DNA of 25,062 nucleotides from Alphaproteobacteria bacterium UBA6178 (GCA_002422205.1 DITS01000037.1:1-25062), one strand, 5' to 3'; counted from the stretch's first letter, positions 14,354-22,299 are shown. Numbers and translations: made by a program. Notes: a model not told the origin generated them from the sequence alone.

Positions 14354-15610
14354 ATGAAAATTGCGATTATCGGATCGGGCATTTCGGGATTGGGCGCGGC
14401 GCATTTGCTGCATGCGCAGCATGATATTACCTTGTATGAGAAAAATACCTATGCTGGTGGGCATAGCCGCACGATTGAAGTGAAAACACCGGATGGTGTG
14501 CTGCCGGTTGATACCGGATTTATTGTATTTAATGACCGCAACTATCCGAATCTGACGGCTTTGTTTAAACGGCTGGATGTGCCGGTGATTGCGAGTGACA
14601 TGTCGTTTGGGGTGAGTATTGCAGATGGCTGGCTGGAATATGGTACGCAGCAGACGGGCAATATCTTTGCGCAAAAACGTAACGTGTTGCGGCGCGATTT
14701 TTGGAAAATGATTGCCGATATTTTGCGCTTTAACAAGCAGGCGCAGCGCTATATTGGGGCAGACCCGAGTGTCACGCTGGGGCAATGCCTTGACGAGCTG
14801 AAAATGGGTGCGTGGTTCCGGCATTATTTTTTGCTGGCGATGGGTGGCGCAATCTGGAGCACGCCGCTGGTGCAGATGCTCGAATTTCCGGCACAGACTT
14901 TTATCCGGTTTTTTGACAATCACGGGCTGCTTACGGTGAATGACCAGCCACAATGGTATACGGTGAAGGGCGGTAGCCGTGCGTATGTTGCTCGTCTGAC
15001 AGATGGCTTTAAAGACCGGATTAAGTTGGATTGCGCGGCGGTGCGTGTGGCGCGCCATGCCAAGGGTGTGGACGTGCATGATGTGACGGGCAAAAGTGAG
15101 CGTTATGATGAGGTGATTTTTGCCTGCCATTCCGATCAGGCATTGGCGCTGATTGAAAACTCCACTGATCTTGAAGCGCAGTTGCTGGGTGATGTGCGTT
15201 ATCAGCGCAATCGCATTGTAGTGCATAGCGATGCGCGGCTGATGCCACAGCGCAAGGGGGCGTGGGCGAGCTGGGTATATTTGTCGGATGCTAAACATGA
15301 CGCGAATCCGAGCGTGAGTTTGAGCTATTGGATGAACCGGCTGCAGCAATTGCCGACGCAGATGCCGGTGATTGTGACGCTGAACCCCGGCACACAGCCG
15401 GATGATGCGCTGATGCATGACCGGTATGATTTTGAGCATCCGGTGTTTGATGCGGCGGCGATTCGGGCACAAGCGCGACTGCCCGAGATTCAGGGTAAGC
15501 AGCATTTGTGGTTTTGCGGGGCGTGGCAACGCTATGGTTTTCACGAGGATGGGCTGCTGAGTGCGATGCGTGTGGCGCAAGGATTAGGGGTGCGCATTCC
15601 ATGGCAATAA
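14354..15610 (+). CDS. FAD-dependent oxidoreductase (flavin amine oxidase-like)
   Basis: 418 residues. The dinucleotide-binding motif IAIIGSGISGLGAAHLL begins at residue 3, with Glu29 at the end of the second strand (ITLYEKN) and GGHSRT at 35-40, the standard amine oxidase/phytoene desaturase-type FAD site. VDTGFIVFNDRNYPNL follows, and the C-terminus WFCGAWQRYGFHEDGLLSAM is the second FAD-contact region. Proteins of this type, usually annotated 'NAD/FAD-binding protein' or 'amine oxidase', occur beside DUF1365 and cyclopropane synthase genes in many proteobacteria; in Rhodobacter sphaeroides a similar gene set belongs to the singlet-oxygen regulon, and fatty-acid desaturation for furan fatty acids is a known activity in that setting. 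An acyl-chain oxidoreductase acting on phospholipids is inferred. First gene of a seven-gene run; overlaps the next by 10 bp. Confidence 0.88.
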   Translation: MKIAIIGSGISGLGAAHLLHAQHDITLYEKNTYAGGHSRTIEVKTPDGVLPVDTGFIVFNDRNYPNLTALFKRLDVPVIASDMSFGVSIADGWLEYGTQQTGNIFAQKRNVLRRDFWKMIADILRFNKQAQRYIGADPSVTLGQCLDELKMGAWFRHYFLLAMGGAIWSTPLVQMLEFPAQTFIRFFDNHGLLTVNDQPQWYTVKGGSRAYVARLTDGFKDRIKLDCAAVRVARHAKGVDVHDVTGKSERYDEVIFACHSDQALALIENSTDLEAQLLGDVRYQRNRIVVHSDARLMPQRKGAWASWVYLSDAKHDANPSVSLSYWMNRLQQLPTQMPVIVTLNPGTQPDDALMHDRYDFEHPVFDAAAIRAQARLPEIQGKQHLWFCGAWQRYGFHEDGLLSAMRVAQGLGVRIPWQ

Positions 15611-16383
15611 CCGCACAGCTTTATAGCGCCACCGTGATGCATAAGCGGCTTTTTCCGAAGCGTAATGCGTTTCGCTATTCGGTGTATTATGTGGCATTGC
15701 CGCTGACGCAGCTGGCACATATCACGGCGCTGGCGATTAACAAAGGCGGCGTGATGAGTGTGCGTGAGCGCGATTATGGCGCGCGTGATGGCACAGCGCT
15801 AGACGCATGGGTGCGCGGGGTGTTAGCGGATTACGGGCTGAGCGCGGTGGTGCAGGATATTCAGTTTGTGACGATGCCGCGATTGCTGGGTTATGGGTTT
15901 AATCCAGTGAGTTTTTACCTGTGTTTTGATGCGGCGGAGCAGGTTCGGGCGGTGGTGTGTGAGGTGCATAACACCTTTGGCGAGGCGCATCGTTATGTGT
16001 GTGCGCATCCGGATCATCGGGTGATTGAAGGGGATGACTGGCTGGAGGCGGACAAGCTTTTTCATGTGTCGCCTTTCTTGAAGCGTGAGGGCCGTTACCG
16101 CTTTCGCTTTGCGCATGCGGGGGTGCGGCTTGGTATCTGGATTGATTATTATGACGCGGCGGGCGAGCGGGAGCTGATGACGTCGCTGACGGGGACGTTG
16201 TCGCCGCTTTCGCGCGCGTCGCTGCGGCGTGCTTTCTGGGCGTATCCGCTGGTGACGATGAAAGCCATCATGCTGATTCACTGGCAGGCGCTGAAGCTGT
16301 TTGCCAAAGGGGTGCGCTATCATGTGAAACCCATTCCACAACAAGCCGATGTGAGTGCGACATCGGATGTTACCAAAATGTAA
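15601..16383 (+). CDS. DUF1365 family protein
   Basis: 260 residues from the ATG at 15601, which overlaps the end of the FAD gene by 10 bp; upstream in-frame starts run deep into that gene. Family hallmarks: LYSATVMHKRLFPKRNAFRY (7-26), LLGYGFNPVSFYLCFD (about 95-110), VCEVHNTFGEAHRYV, and KLFHVSPFLKREGRYRFRF. DUF1365 has no established activity but is found almost always next to the FAD oxidoreductase and cyclopropane-synthase-like methyltransferase, so it probably handles the same lipid chains. No signal peptide; membrane association not obvious. Confidence 0.9.
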   Translation: MAITAQLYSATVMHKRLFPKRNAFRYSVYYVALPLTQLAHITALAINKGGVMSVRERDYGARDGTALDAWVRGVLADYGLSAVVQDIQFVTMPRLLGYGFNPVSFYLCFDAAEQVRAVVCEVHNTFGEAHRYVCAHPDHRVIEGDDWLEADKLFHVSPFLKREGRYRFRFAHAGVRLGIWIDYYDAAGERELMTSLTGTLSPLSRASLRRAFWAYPLVTMKAIMLIHWQALKLFAKGVRYHVKPIPQQADVSATSDVTKM

Positions 16384-16393
16384 TGAGGGTGCA

Positions 16394-17614
16394 ATGAACG
16401 GGTTAGACGTCGTGGGTCATATAGGAAAAGGTGCAATTAAAGCGAGTCCGTCTATGTCATATTCTTATGTGGGCAAAGCCTTTTTGAAAACGCTGGAGCG
16501 CGCCGAGTTTGGCCGCATTGTGGTGAGCACGCCGGAGCAGCAGCATTATGTGATTGAAGGCAAGCAGGCCGGAGCGCAAGCGCAGATGCATATTCATGAC
16601 TGGCGGGCGATTATTGCGTTTGCCGCGCGTGGCGATATCGGGCTGGCCGAAGCCTACCGCGAAGGCTGGTGGGATAGCGAGGATCTGGTGGCGCTGATGG
16701 AGTTTGGGCTGCATAATGAGCAGGCATTGGACGGGTATTTATATGGCAATCTGTTCTCGCGGCTGGCGACGCGGTTTTTCTATTTGTTCACGCGTAATAC
16801 ACTGAAGGGCAGTCGCCGCAATATTCATGCGCATTATGATTTGGGTAATGATTTTTATGCGCTGTGGCTGGATGACAGCATGACCTATTCGTCGGCGATT
16901 TTTTCGAAAAAGACGGAGGGGTTGACGCGTGCGCAGCACCGCAAATATGACCGGATGCTGGAGCGGCTGGGCAGCGAGAGTGGCCGGATGCTGGAGATAG
17001 GCTGCGGCTGGGGCGGGCTGGCGGAGCGCGCGATGCAGCAGGGCGATTATGATTTTAAAGGCATTACGCTGTCGTCGGCGCAGCATGCGTATGCCAGCGC
17101 ACGTAATGCAGGTACCGCGCAGATTGCGCTGGAAGATTACCGCCATCAGCAGGGCAGGTATGACCATATTCTGTCGATTGAAATGTTTGAGGCGGTGGGT
17201 GAGCAATTCTGGCCGACCTATTTTGGCAAGCTGAGCGCTTTGCTGAATCAGAAGGGCAAGGCGGTGATTCAGACGATTACGATCGGGGAACCTTATTTCG
17301 AGCGGTATCGTAAAGGTGGCGATATGATTCGTAGTTTTATTTTTCCGGGTGGTATGTTGCCTTCGCCGACACGGTTTCAGCAGGAAGCGCAGCGGGCGGG
17401 CTTGCGCGTGAGTGACCAGTATGCGTTTGGTGCGGATTATGCGCAGACGCTGAAACACTGGCTATCCAATTTTGATGCGAAGCTGCCGCAGGTGCGGGCG
17501 CTGGGGTTTGATGAGCCGTTTATTCGCCTGTGGCGGCTATATTTGGCGGCTTGTGCTGCGAGCTTTACGGTGGGCCGCACCGATGTGATGCAGATGGAGC
17601 TGGAACATGCGTAG
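16394..17614 (+). CDS. Cyclopropane-fatty-acyl-phospholipid synthase-like methyltransferase
   Basis: 406 residues from the ATG at 16394 (GAGGG upstream), 10 bp after DUF1365. Motifs in order: HYDLGNDFYALWLDDSMTYS (147-166), the SAM site MLEIGCGWGGLAERA (199-213), SIEMFEAVGEQFWPTYF and MIRSFIFPGGMLPS. These match CFA synthases, which methylenate the double bond of unsaturated phospholipid acyl chains with S-adenosylmethionine. Paralogues in this gene setting instead add a methyl group as the first step to methylated or furan fatty acids, so cyclopropanation should not be assumed. It is a peripheral membrane enzyme. The next gene overlaps it by 8 bp. Confidence 0.9.
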   Translation: MNGLDVVGHIGKGAIKASPSMSYSYVGKAFLKTLERAEFGRIVVSTPEQQHYVIEGKQAGAQAQMHIHDWRAIIAFAARGDIGLAEAYREGWWDSEDLVALMEFGLHNEQALDGYLYGNLFSRLATRFFYLFTRNTLKGSRRNIHAHYDLGNDFYALWLDDSMTYSSAIFSKKTEGLTRAQHRKYDRMLERLGSESGRMLEIGCGWGGLAERAMQQGDYDFKGITLSSAQHAYASARNAGTAQIALEDYRHQQGRYDHILSIEMFEAVGEQFWPTYFGKLSALLNQKGKAVIQTITIGEPYFERYRKGGDMIRSFIFPGGMLPSPTRFQQEAQRAGLRVSDQYAFGADYAQTLKHWLSNFDAKLPQVRALGFDEPFIRLWRLYLAACAASFTVGRTDVMQMELEHA

Positions 17615-18113
17615 CTGGATGGTGATGATAGGTGCGGTGGTTTTTGCGTGGCAGGCGCAGGCCGAGCCGCTTAGTGCGGTGCCGGACGCCAAGCCGGTGG
17701 GCACGGCGCGACTGAGCAAGCTGGTGTGGGATGTGTATGACGCGACGCTGTATGCACCGGACGGGCAGTGGTCGGATGCGCAGCCCTTTGCATTGAGCTT
17801 GCATTATCTGATGGCGCTGGATGGGCAGGATATTGCTGAGCGGTCGGTGGCAGAAATCCGCAAGCAGGGCTTTGGGGACGAGGTGAAGCTGGCAGCGTGG
17901 TATTCGCAGATGAAGGCGATTTTCCCTGATGTGCGTAAGGGTTCGGAGATTACAGGTATTTATCAGCCGGATGCGCCGACAGCGTTTTATCTGGGGAGTG
18001 AGTCGCTTGGACAAATTCGTGATCCGGAATTTGGGCGGTGGTTTTTTAACATCTGGCTGGGCGATAACACGTCGGAGCCGGATATTCGCAAACAGTTGCT
18101 GGGGATGCGGTGA
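17607..18113 (+). CDS. Exported chalcone isomerase-like protein
   Basis: 168 residues. A signal peptide is clear: short MRS start, hydrophobic core and a cut after AWQAQA (about residue 19). The mature part has VGTARLSKLVWDVYDATLYA and ALSLHYLMALDGQDIAERSV, followed by FPDVRKGSEITGIYQPDAPT and GRWFFNIWLGDNTSEPDIRK. This is the bacterial chalcone isomerase-like family, whose fold binds fatty acids in the plant fatty-acid-binding relatives. Flavonoid chemistry is very unlikely here. A periplasmic fatty-acid or lipid-binding role in the cluster is inferred. Start overlaps the methyltransferase by 8 bp, and its stop overlaps the next start (TGATG). Confidence 0.82.
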   Translation: MRSWMVMIGAVVFAWQAQAEPLSAVPDAKPVGTARLSKLVWDVYDATLYAPDGQWSDAQPFALSLHYLMALDGQDIAERSVAEIRKQGFGDEVKLAAWYSQMKAIFPDVRKGSEITGIYQPDAPTAFYLGSESLGQIRDPEFGRWFFNIWLGDNTSEPDIRKQLLGMR

Positions 18114-19438
18114 TGCCAAATGATGCGCGACTTTCCGGCTTTGACATTGCGCGTTACAGCGCGCCGGTGGTGGCGATCGCGTTTGCGGGGATTCCGCTTT
18201 ATATATACGCGCCGGATTATTATGCCACCGAGCATGGGGTGTCGCTTTCGACGCTGGGCATTGTGTTGCTGTTGCTGCGTTTGGTGGATGCGGTGCAAGA
18301 CCCGTTGATCGGACAGGTGAGTGATCGCCGTGCGCGATACCGGTTGCCGGTAATGCTGGCGGCGGCGTTGGGGCTGGTGGCAGGGTTTACGGCGTTGTTT
18401 TCTGCGCCTGCCGGTGCGGGTGCGGTTTGGTTTGCGTTGAGCATGGTTGTTGCCACGACATCTTACAGCGTGCTGAGCATTAATCTGAACAGTATGGGCG
18501 GGTTGTGGAGTGCGGATAGCTATCAGAAAACGCGCATTACCATGATGCGGGAAGCGCTGGGGCTGTTGGGACTATTGATTGCGGTGCTGCTGCCGGCTTT
18601 GTTGCTGCAATCGATGGAAGCGGCGGCTGCGTTTGGCATTGTGAGCGCTGTGCTGGCGCTGCTGATGTTGGTGGGATTTGCATTGTTTGTGCCGTGGTAT
18701 CGCAGGCATCAGGCGTATTTTACGTTTAAGGATGCTGTGCCGTTGGGCTTTGCCGCGAGTATGCATCATATTCCGCGCGCGACGCGGCGGTTTTTGCTGG
18801 TGTATGGACTCAGCATGCTGTCCTCGGCGATTCCGGCGGTGCTGATTGTGTTTTTTGTGCGCGACCGGCTGGAGGCTGAGGCCCTGCTGGGGCTGTTCTT
18901 AGCGGTGTATTTTGTAGCCGGTGCGGCGGCTATGCCGCTGTGGCAGTATGTGAGCAAGCGTATGGGAAAAATACAGGCGTGGAAAACCGCGATGTTGCTG
19001 GCGGTGATGAGTTTTGCCGGTGCGTTCTTTTTGGGGGCGGGGGATGTGGTGCCGTTTGTGATTATTTGTGTGCTCTCAGGCATGGCGTTTGGCGCCGAGC
19101 TGGCGCTGCCGCCTTCGATTTTAGCGGATAGGGTGCAGCAGCATGCGCAGCAAGCCTCGTCGGGTCTGCAATTCAGCCTGATGGCGTTTTTGCTGAAAGC
19201 CTCGGTGGCGGTGGCTACGGGCGCGGCTTTTATTTTGCTTGATGGGGCGGGGCTGCAGCCTGCGAAAGCTAATTCGGCGGGTGCGTTATGGTGGCTGAGC
19301 GCTACCTATGCGCTGATTCCCTGCATGATAAAACTCGGTGCTGTTGCTTTGCTTTGGCGGTCGGCGGCATTGTTTTCAACCGGAGGTTCTGATGACAAAA
19401 AATATGTATCTGATAGGAGTGCTGCTCATGCTCGCTAG
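18113..19438 (+). CDS. GPH-type MFS transporter
   Basis: 441 residues from the ATG at 18113, which shares a base with the upstream TGA. It has about 12 hydrophobic helices. The loop after helix 2 reads LVDAVQDPLIGQVSDR, the signature of the glycoside-pentoside-hexuronide:cation symporter family within MFS. No sugar gene is nearby. GPH-like proteins recur in FAD/DUF1365/CFA clusters (including the Rhodobacter singlet-oxygen regulon) and may move a lipid or lysolipid precursor instead; this is inference. The last 47 bp overlap the next gene, in another frame. Confidence 0.87.
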   Translation: MPNDARLSGFDIARYSAPVVAIAFAGIPLYIYAPDYYATEHGVSLSTLGIVLLLLRLVDAVQDPLIGQVSDRRARYRLPVMLAAALGLVAGFTALFSAPAGAGAVWFALSMVVATTSYSVLSINLNSMGGLWSADSYQKTRITMMREALGLLGLLIAVLLPALLLQSMEAAAAFGIVSAVLALLMLVGFALFVPWYRRHQAYFTFKDAVPLGFAASMHHIPRATRRFLLVYGLSMLSSAIPAVLIVFFVRDRLEAEALLGLFLAVYFVAGAAAMPLWQYVSKRMGKIQAWKTAMLLAVMSFAGAFFLGAGDVVPFVIICVLSGMAFGAELALPPSILADRVQQHAQQASSGLQFSLMAFLLKASVAVATGAAFILLDGAGLQPAKANSAGALWWLSATYALIPCMIKLGAVALLWRSAALFSTGGSDDKKYVSDRSAAHAR

Positions 19439-19916
19439 TTGTGGTGGAAATAAACTTGAACATTATGCGGATATGGAGCCGACATTTGATATGCGCCACT
19501 ATTTTAACGGGCCGATCAAGGCGTGGGGCATTGTGCAGGAGCGCAGCGGCAAGGTGGTGAGCCGCTTTGATGTGGTGATGCATGGCTCGTGGGAGGGCAA
19601 TGTGGGCACGCTGAAAGAAGACTTCACCTATTATGATGGCTCGACGCAGCAGCGCGTGTGGACGATTACGCAAAAGCCGGATGGTACCTATGAAGGGACC
19701 GCCGGTGATATTATCGGTACCGCGAAAGGGGCGACCTCGGGCAGTGCGGTGAACTGGGCGTATAGTATGGATGTGCCGGTGGGTGATACGACGTATCGTC
19801 TGCGCTTTGATGACTGGATGTGGCAGATGCATGACGGGGTGCTGATTAACCGGTCCTATCTGAAAAAATTCGGTTTTACCGTTGCCGAGCTGACATTATT
19901 TATGCAGAAGCAATAA
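19392..19916 (+). CDS. DUF3833 lipoprotein
   Basis: 174 residues. The start at 19392 has GGAGG at 19382-19386 and gives a proper lipoprotein signal: MTKNMYLIGVLLMLASC with lipobox LASC and Cys17. A longer in-frame start upstream would destroy this signal. The mature protein has MRHYFNGPIKAWGIVQERSG, FDVVMHGSW, LKEDFTYYDG, YEGTAGDIIGTAKG and the aromatic YRLRFDDWMWQMHDGVLINR, all typical of DUF3833, a probable lipocalin-like barrel. Residue after Cys is Gly, so outer-membrane sorting is plausible. It begins inside the MFS gene, so expression is probably coupled. Activity unknown; it is likely a periplasmic lipid-handling partner of the cluster. Confidence 0.87.
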   Translation: MTKNMYLIGVLLMLASCGGNKLEHYADMEPTFDMRHYFNGPIKAWGIVQERSGKVVSRFDVVMHGSWEGNVGTLKEDFTYYDGSTQQRVWTITQKPDGTYEGTAGDIIGTAKGATSGSAVNWAYSMDVPVGDTTYRLRFDDWMWQMHDGVLINRSYLKKFGFTVAELTLFMQKQ

Positions 19917-19917
19917 T

Positions 19918-20673
19918 ATGAGTTTTGCGGGTGAGTATATCTGGATTATCGGCGCGAGTTGTGGCATTGGCGAAGCGCTGGCACGGGAGCTGGCAGCGCA
20001 GGGCGCAACGCTGATTTTGTCTGCGCGCCGCGAGGCCGAGCTGGAGGCGCTGAATGCATCACTGGGCGGGGCGCATCGGGTGGTGCCGTTCGATGTGGCG
20101 GATAGTGCACAGGTGCAGCGCGCGGCTGAACAGGTGAGCGGCATGGGCACGCGGCTGGATCGCGTGATTTTTATGGCGGCGATTTACCGGCCTGAGGCGA
20201 TTGCGGCGCGCGATTATGCTTTCACCAAGCAGTTGGTGGAGGTGAATTTGCTGGGCGCGATTTACATGACTTATGCCGTGTTGCCGCTGTTTGAGCAGCA
20301 GCGCGCCGGACAGATGGTGCTGTGTGGCAGTGTGGCGGGCTATACCGGCTTGCCCGGTGGTCAGCCTTATAGCGCGAGCAAGGCGGGTGTGATCAATTTT
20401 GCCGAGAGCCTGTATGCGGAGGTGGACAATTTTATTGATGTGAAGCTGATTAATCCCGGCTTTGTGCGCACGCGCATTACCGATAAAAATAACTTTGCGA
20501 TGCCGATGCGGCTTGAGCCGGAGCAGGCAGCCAAAGCCATTGCCAAGGGACTCAAAGGCCGCGCGTTCGAGATTCATTTTCCCAAAGGCTTTACCTATGG
20601 GGTGAAGGGGTTGCACAGCCTGCCTTATGCCATTCGATTGTGGCTGACGCGCCGGATGCGGGACAAGGCATGA
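19918..20673 (+). CDS. Short-chain dehydrogenase/reductase
   Basis: 251 residues; ATG one base after the DUF3833 stop, no clear ribosome site, so translation is likely coupled. The Rossmann motif is IIGASCGIGEALA (10-22) with SARREAELEAL after it; the catalytic triad is Ser138 (VLCGSVAG), Tyr151 and Lys155 (YSASK), and the N-x-x-G segment VEVNLLGAI is present. The usual NNAG strand is replaced by FMAAIYRP. The cofactor is likely NADP(H), because Arg follows Ala at the end of strand 2. The substrate is unknown; as last gene of the cluster it may oxidise or reduce an acyl-derived product. Confidence 0.88.
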   Translation: MSFAGEYIWIIGASCGIGEALARELAAQGATLILSARREAELEALNASLGGAHRVVPFDVADSAQVQRAAEQVSGMGTRLDRVIFMAAIYRPEAIAARDYAFTKQLVEVNLLGAIYMTYAVLPLFEQQRAGQMVLCGSVAGYTGLPGGQPYSASKAGVINFAESLYAEVDNFIDVKLINPGFVRTRITDKNNFAMPMRLEPEQAAKAIAKGLKGRAFEIHFPKGFTYGVKGLHSLPYAIRLWLTRRMRDKA

Positions 20674-20751
20674 TAACGCTGCATGCGGCGCTGAGGCTTG
20701 TGTGACGATTGAATGACATTTTTTTTCCTGTGTTTACAGGGCATGGCTAAT

Positions 20752-20782
20752 CCGCTACCGACAAGTACCAATTGGGTAGTGG
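20752..20782 (+). promoter_or_regulatory. Possible leader hairpin before the PRPP-synthetase-like gene
   Basis: CCGCTACC at 20752-20759 can pair with GGTAGTGG at 20775-20782 (one G-U pair), with a 15-nt loop. The 3' arm touches the purine-rich GGACGGGA (20781-20788) that would serve as ribosome site for the GTG at 20793. A smaller CCTGT/ACAGG hairpin lies at 20727-20740 after a run of eight T. Function is unproven. Confidence 0.3.
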
Positions 20783-20792
20783 ACGGGATTTC

Positions 20793-21950
20793 GTGGCTCA
20801 TTCTAAAAAGTATATTTTATTCGGCGCACGGGTGAGTGAGGCGCAGCGCAAGGCACTTTTGGCCTTGCCGGATATGCAGGAATTACCTGCGGATTTTGGC
20901 CCGTTTGGCAGTGGCGCCGTGCATTGTGAGTTGTTTCCCTATGCGTTGTCTGAGCGCCAAGGGCTTTCGGACGAGGCGCTGGCCATGCGCCGCGCTGAGG
21001 TGCTGGCGGATTTGCGCGGGGCGCATGTGGTGGTGGTGGAATCTACCGGTGAGCAACCGAATATGGATGCCAGTCTGGAGCGGGTGCGCAGCGCGGTGGA
21101 TACCTTGCATGACAATGGCGTAGGCACGGTTGGGGTGGTGATGGCCAACTGTGCTTATGAGCGTCAGGACCGTGATTTCAAAAAAACCGGACAGGTGGTG
21201 TCGGTGAATAGCAAGCGCTTTGCGAAAGAGTTGAAAGCGCTGGGGGCTGATTATGTGGTGGTGTGCACGCCGCATTCGGATGATGTCATTAAACTCTGGC
21301 GTGAGCAGTTTGGGAAAAACTATTATTCGTTGCAGATGCACAAGGTATTTGCCGATGATATTCGCCAGCGTTTTGCGGGCTCGTTGCAGGTTATGGTGGG
21401 GGCACCTGATGGTGCGGATAAGCCCAATGATCAGGGGCAGAAACGCGCGCGGCAGCTCTGTGCGGCATTGCATGAGGTGGAATCGGAGTTTGCCGATGCC
21501 TTTATGTTTAAAATTGCAAAACATCATACCGCCGAAAGCGAGTCGGAGCTTACCTTCTTTGAAGGAAATGTGAAGGCGCGCGACTGTGTGGTGGTGGACG
21601 ATATGATTGATGGCGGGTCGACTATGATTAATGCGGCGCGCGAGCTGAAAAAGCAGGGTGCCCGCAGCGTGACGGTGTATGCCACGCATGGCATTTGCAC
21701 GCCGAAAGACGGGGTGCCCGCGCTGGAGCGGTTGCTTGCCGAGGGCAATGGCATCGATCGGATCGTGCTGTGCGATAGTATTCCCGAGATACATGCCAAA
21801 CGAGAAGCGCTGACGCCAGATTTGCAGGAACGCGTATCGGTTTTGTCGGTGGGCCCTTTGCTTGCCGAGGCGGTGACACAGCAGTGTGAGCGGGCACGTG
21901 TGAACTCGTATGCTGCGGCGATGAATGGTGGCGCAGTGCGCCAAAAGTAG
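20793..21950 (+). CDS. Divergent ribose-phosphate pyrophosphokinase (PRPP synthetase) paralogue
   Basis: 385 residues from the GTG at 20793; a TTG at 20772 is also in frame, and the start is uncertain. It follows the PRPP synthetase plan: VVVVESTGEQPNMDASLERV (79-98) for the N-terminal half, ANCAYERQDRDFKKTG (118-133) matching YFGYARQDR, the PRPP-binding loop VVVDDMIDGGSTMINAA (266-282), TVYATHGI and IVLCDSIPE. It is ~70 residues longer than typical Prs (about 315). Expected catalytic features are altered: the DLHA histidine region is CTPHSD, and the KRR flexible-loop segment reads KIAKHHTAESE. Either a diverged PRPP synthetase or a phosphoribosyl enzyme with changed function is possible; an essential canonical prs probably exists elsewhere. 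Its C-terminus matches the fossil at 12099-12199. 119 bp separate it from the lipid cluster. Confidence 0.75.
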   Translation: MAHSKKYILFGARVSEAQRKALLALPDMQELPADFGPFGSGAVHCELFPYALSERQGLSDEALAMRRAEVLADLRGAHVVVVESTGEQPNMDASLERVRSAVDTLHDNGVGTVGVVMANCAYERQDRDFKKTGQVVSVNSKRFAKELKALGADYVVVCTPHSDDVIKLWREQFGKNYYSLQMHKVFADDIRQRFAGSLQVMVGAPDGADKPNDQGQKRARQLCAALHEVESEFADAFMFKIAKHHTAESESELTFFEGNVKARDCVVVDDMIDGGSTMINAARELKKQGARSVTVYATHGICTPKDGVPALERLLAEGNGIDRIVLCDSIPEIHAKREALTPDLQERVSVLSVGPLLAEAVTQQCERARVNSYAAAMNGGAVRQK

Positions 21951-21993
21951 CGGCTTCAATCAGAAGTGGCCAGCGTTTGGGGGGATTCTCTTT

Positions 21994-22011
21994 CATCGCT
22001 CCCTAGCGATG
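21994..22011 (+). terminator. Small hairpin, possible terminator of the PRPP-synthetase-like gene
   Basis: CATCGCT (21994-22000) pairs perfectly with AGCGATG (22005-22011) around a CCCT loop, 43 bp after the stop codon. Only three T's interrupted by other bases follow, so termination would be weak. Confidence 0.35.
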
Positions 22012-22244
22012 CTTTGATGCGGTATCTCATTGGTCATGCAATGCAAAGCACCGCCGCGGAAAATGCTGGCTGTGGCAGGGGGATTTACAACTTTCATACG
22101 ATATTTCCTGCGCTAATGCCTCTGTTGCCATCGAAATCCTTTCGAAGGCTGACCCGATATGTGTCAAAACGCTCGGTGTGCCGATGCAGATCGCCTCTAT
22201 TGATTGGTTGATTTATAGCGATATTCTTTGGTTTGCCGCCCACA

Positions 22245-22258
22245 TCGATAAATATCGA
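22245..22258. promoter_or_regulatory. Palindrome upstream of macA, possible operator
   Basis: Perfect inverted repeat TCGATA-AA-TATCGA at 22245-22258, ending 41 bp before the macA ATG. Its size and position would suit a dimeric repressor or activator, but it is AT-rich and short, so it may be chance. Confidence 0.3.
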
Positions 22259-22299
22259 CGATTTGCGAAGGTATTGCGCGTAAAAATCGTATATTCTTT

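Larger units (their letters stand above)
21951..22299. other. 349-bp intergenic region between PRPP-synthetase-like gene and macA
   Basis: No convincing gene is seen. The only open frame (about 81 codons from 21966) has no ribosome site and no protein character. The region contains a 7-bp hairpin at 21994-22011 and a 14-bp palindrome at 22245-22258. Its right end is AT-rich and should carry the macAB promoter. Base composition differs from the neighbouring + strand genes, with less G. Confidence 0.6.

Noticed and set aside
14348..15580. 410-codon minus-strand open frame opposite the FAD oxidoreductase
   Set aside because: It is a shadow of a well-supported flavoprotein gene; the protein is rich in His/Arg/Gln with no domain, as expected from antisense of G-rich coding DNA.
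20883..21959. 358-codon minus-strand open frame opposite the PRPP-synthetase-like gene
   Set aside because: Antisense shadow with the same His/Arg-rich composition; the + strand has recognisable PRPP-synthetase motifs.
21966..22211. 81-codon + strand open frame in the gap before macA
   Set aside because: No ribosome site, no family resemblance, and it starts right after the previous stop in non-coding-looking sequence.
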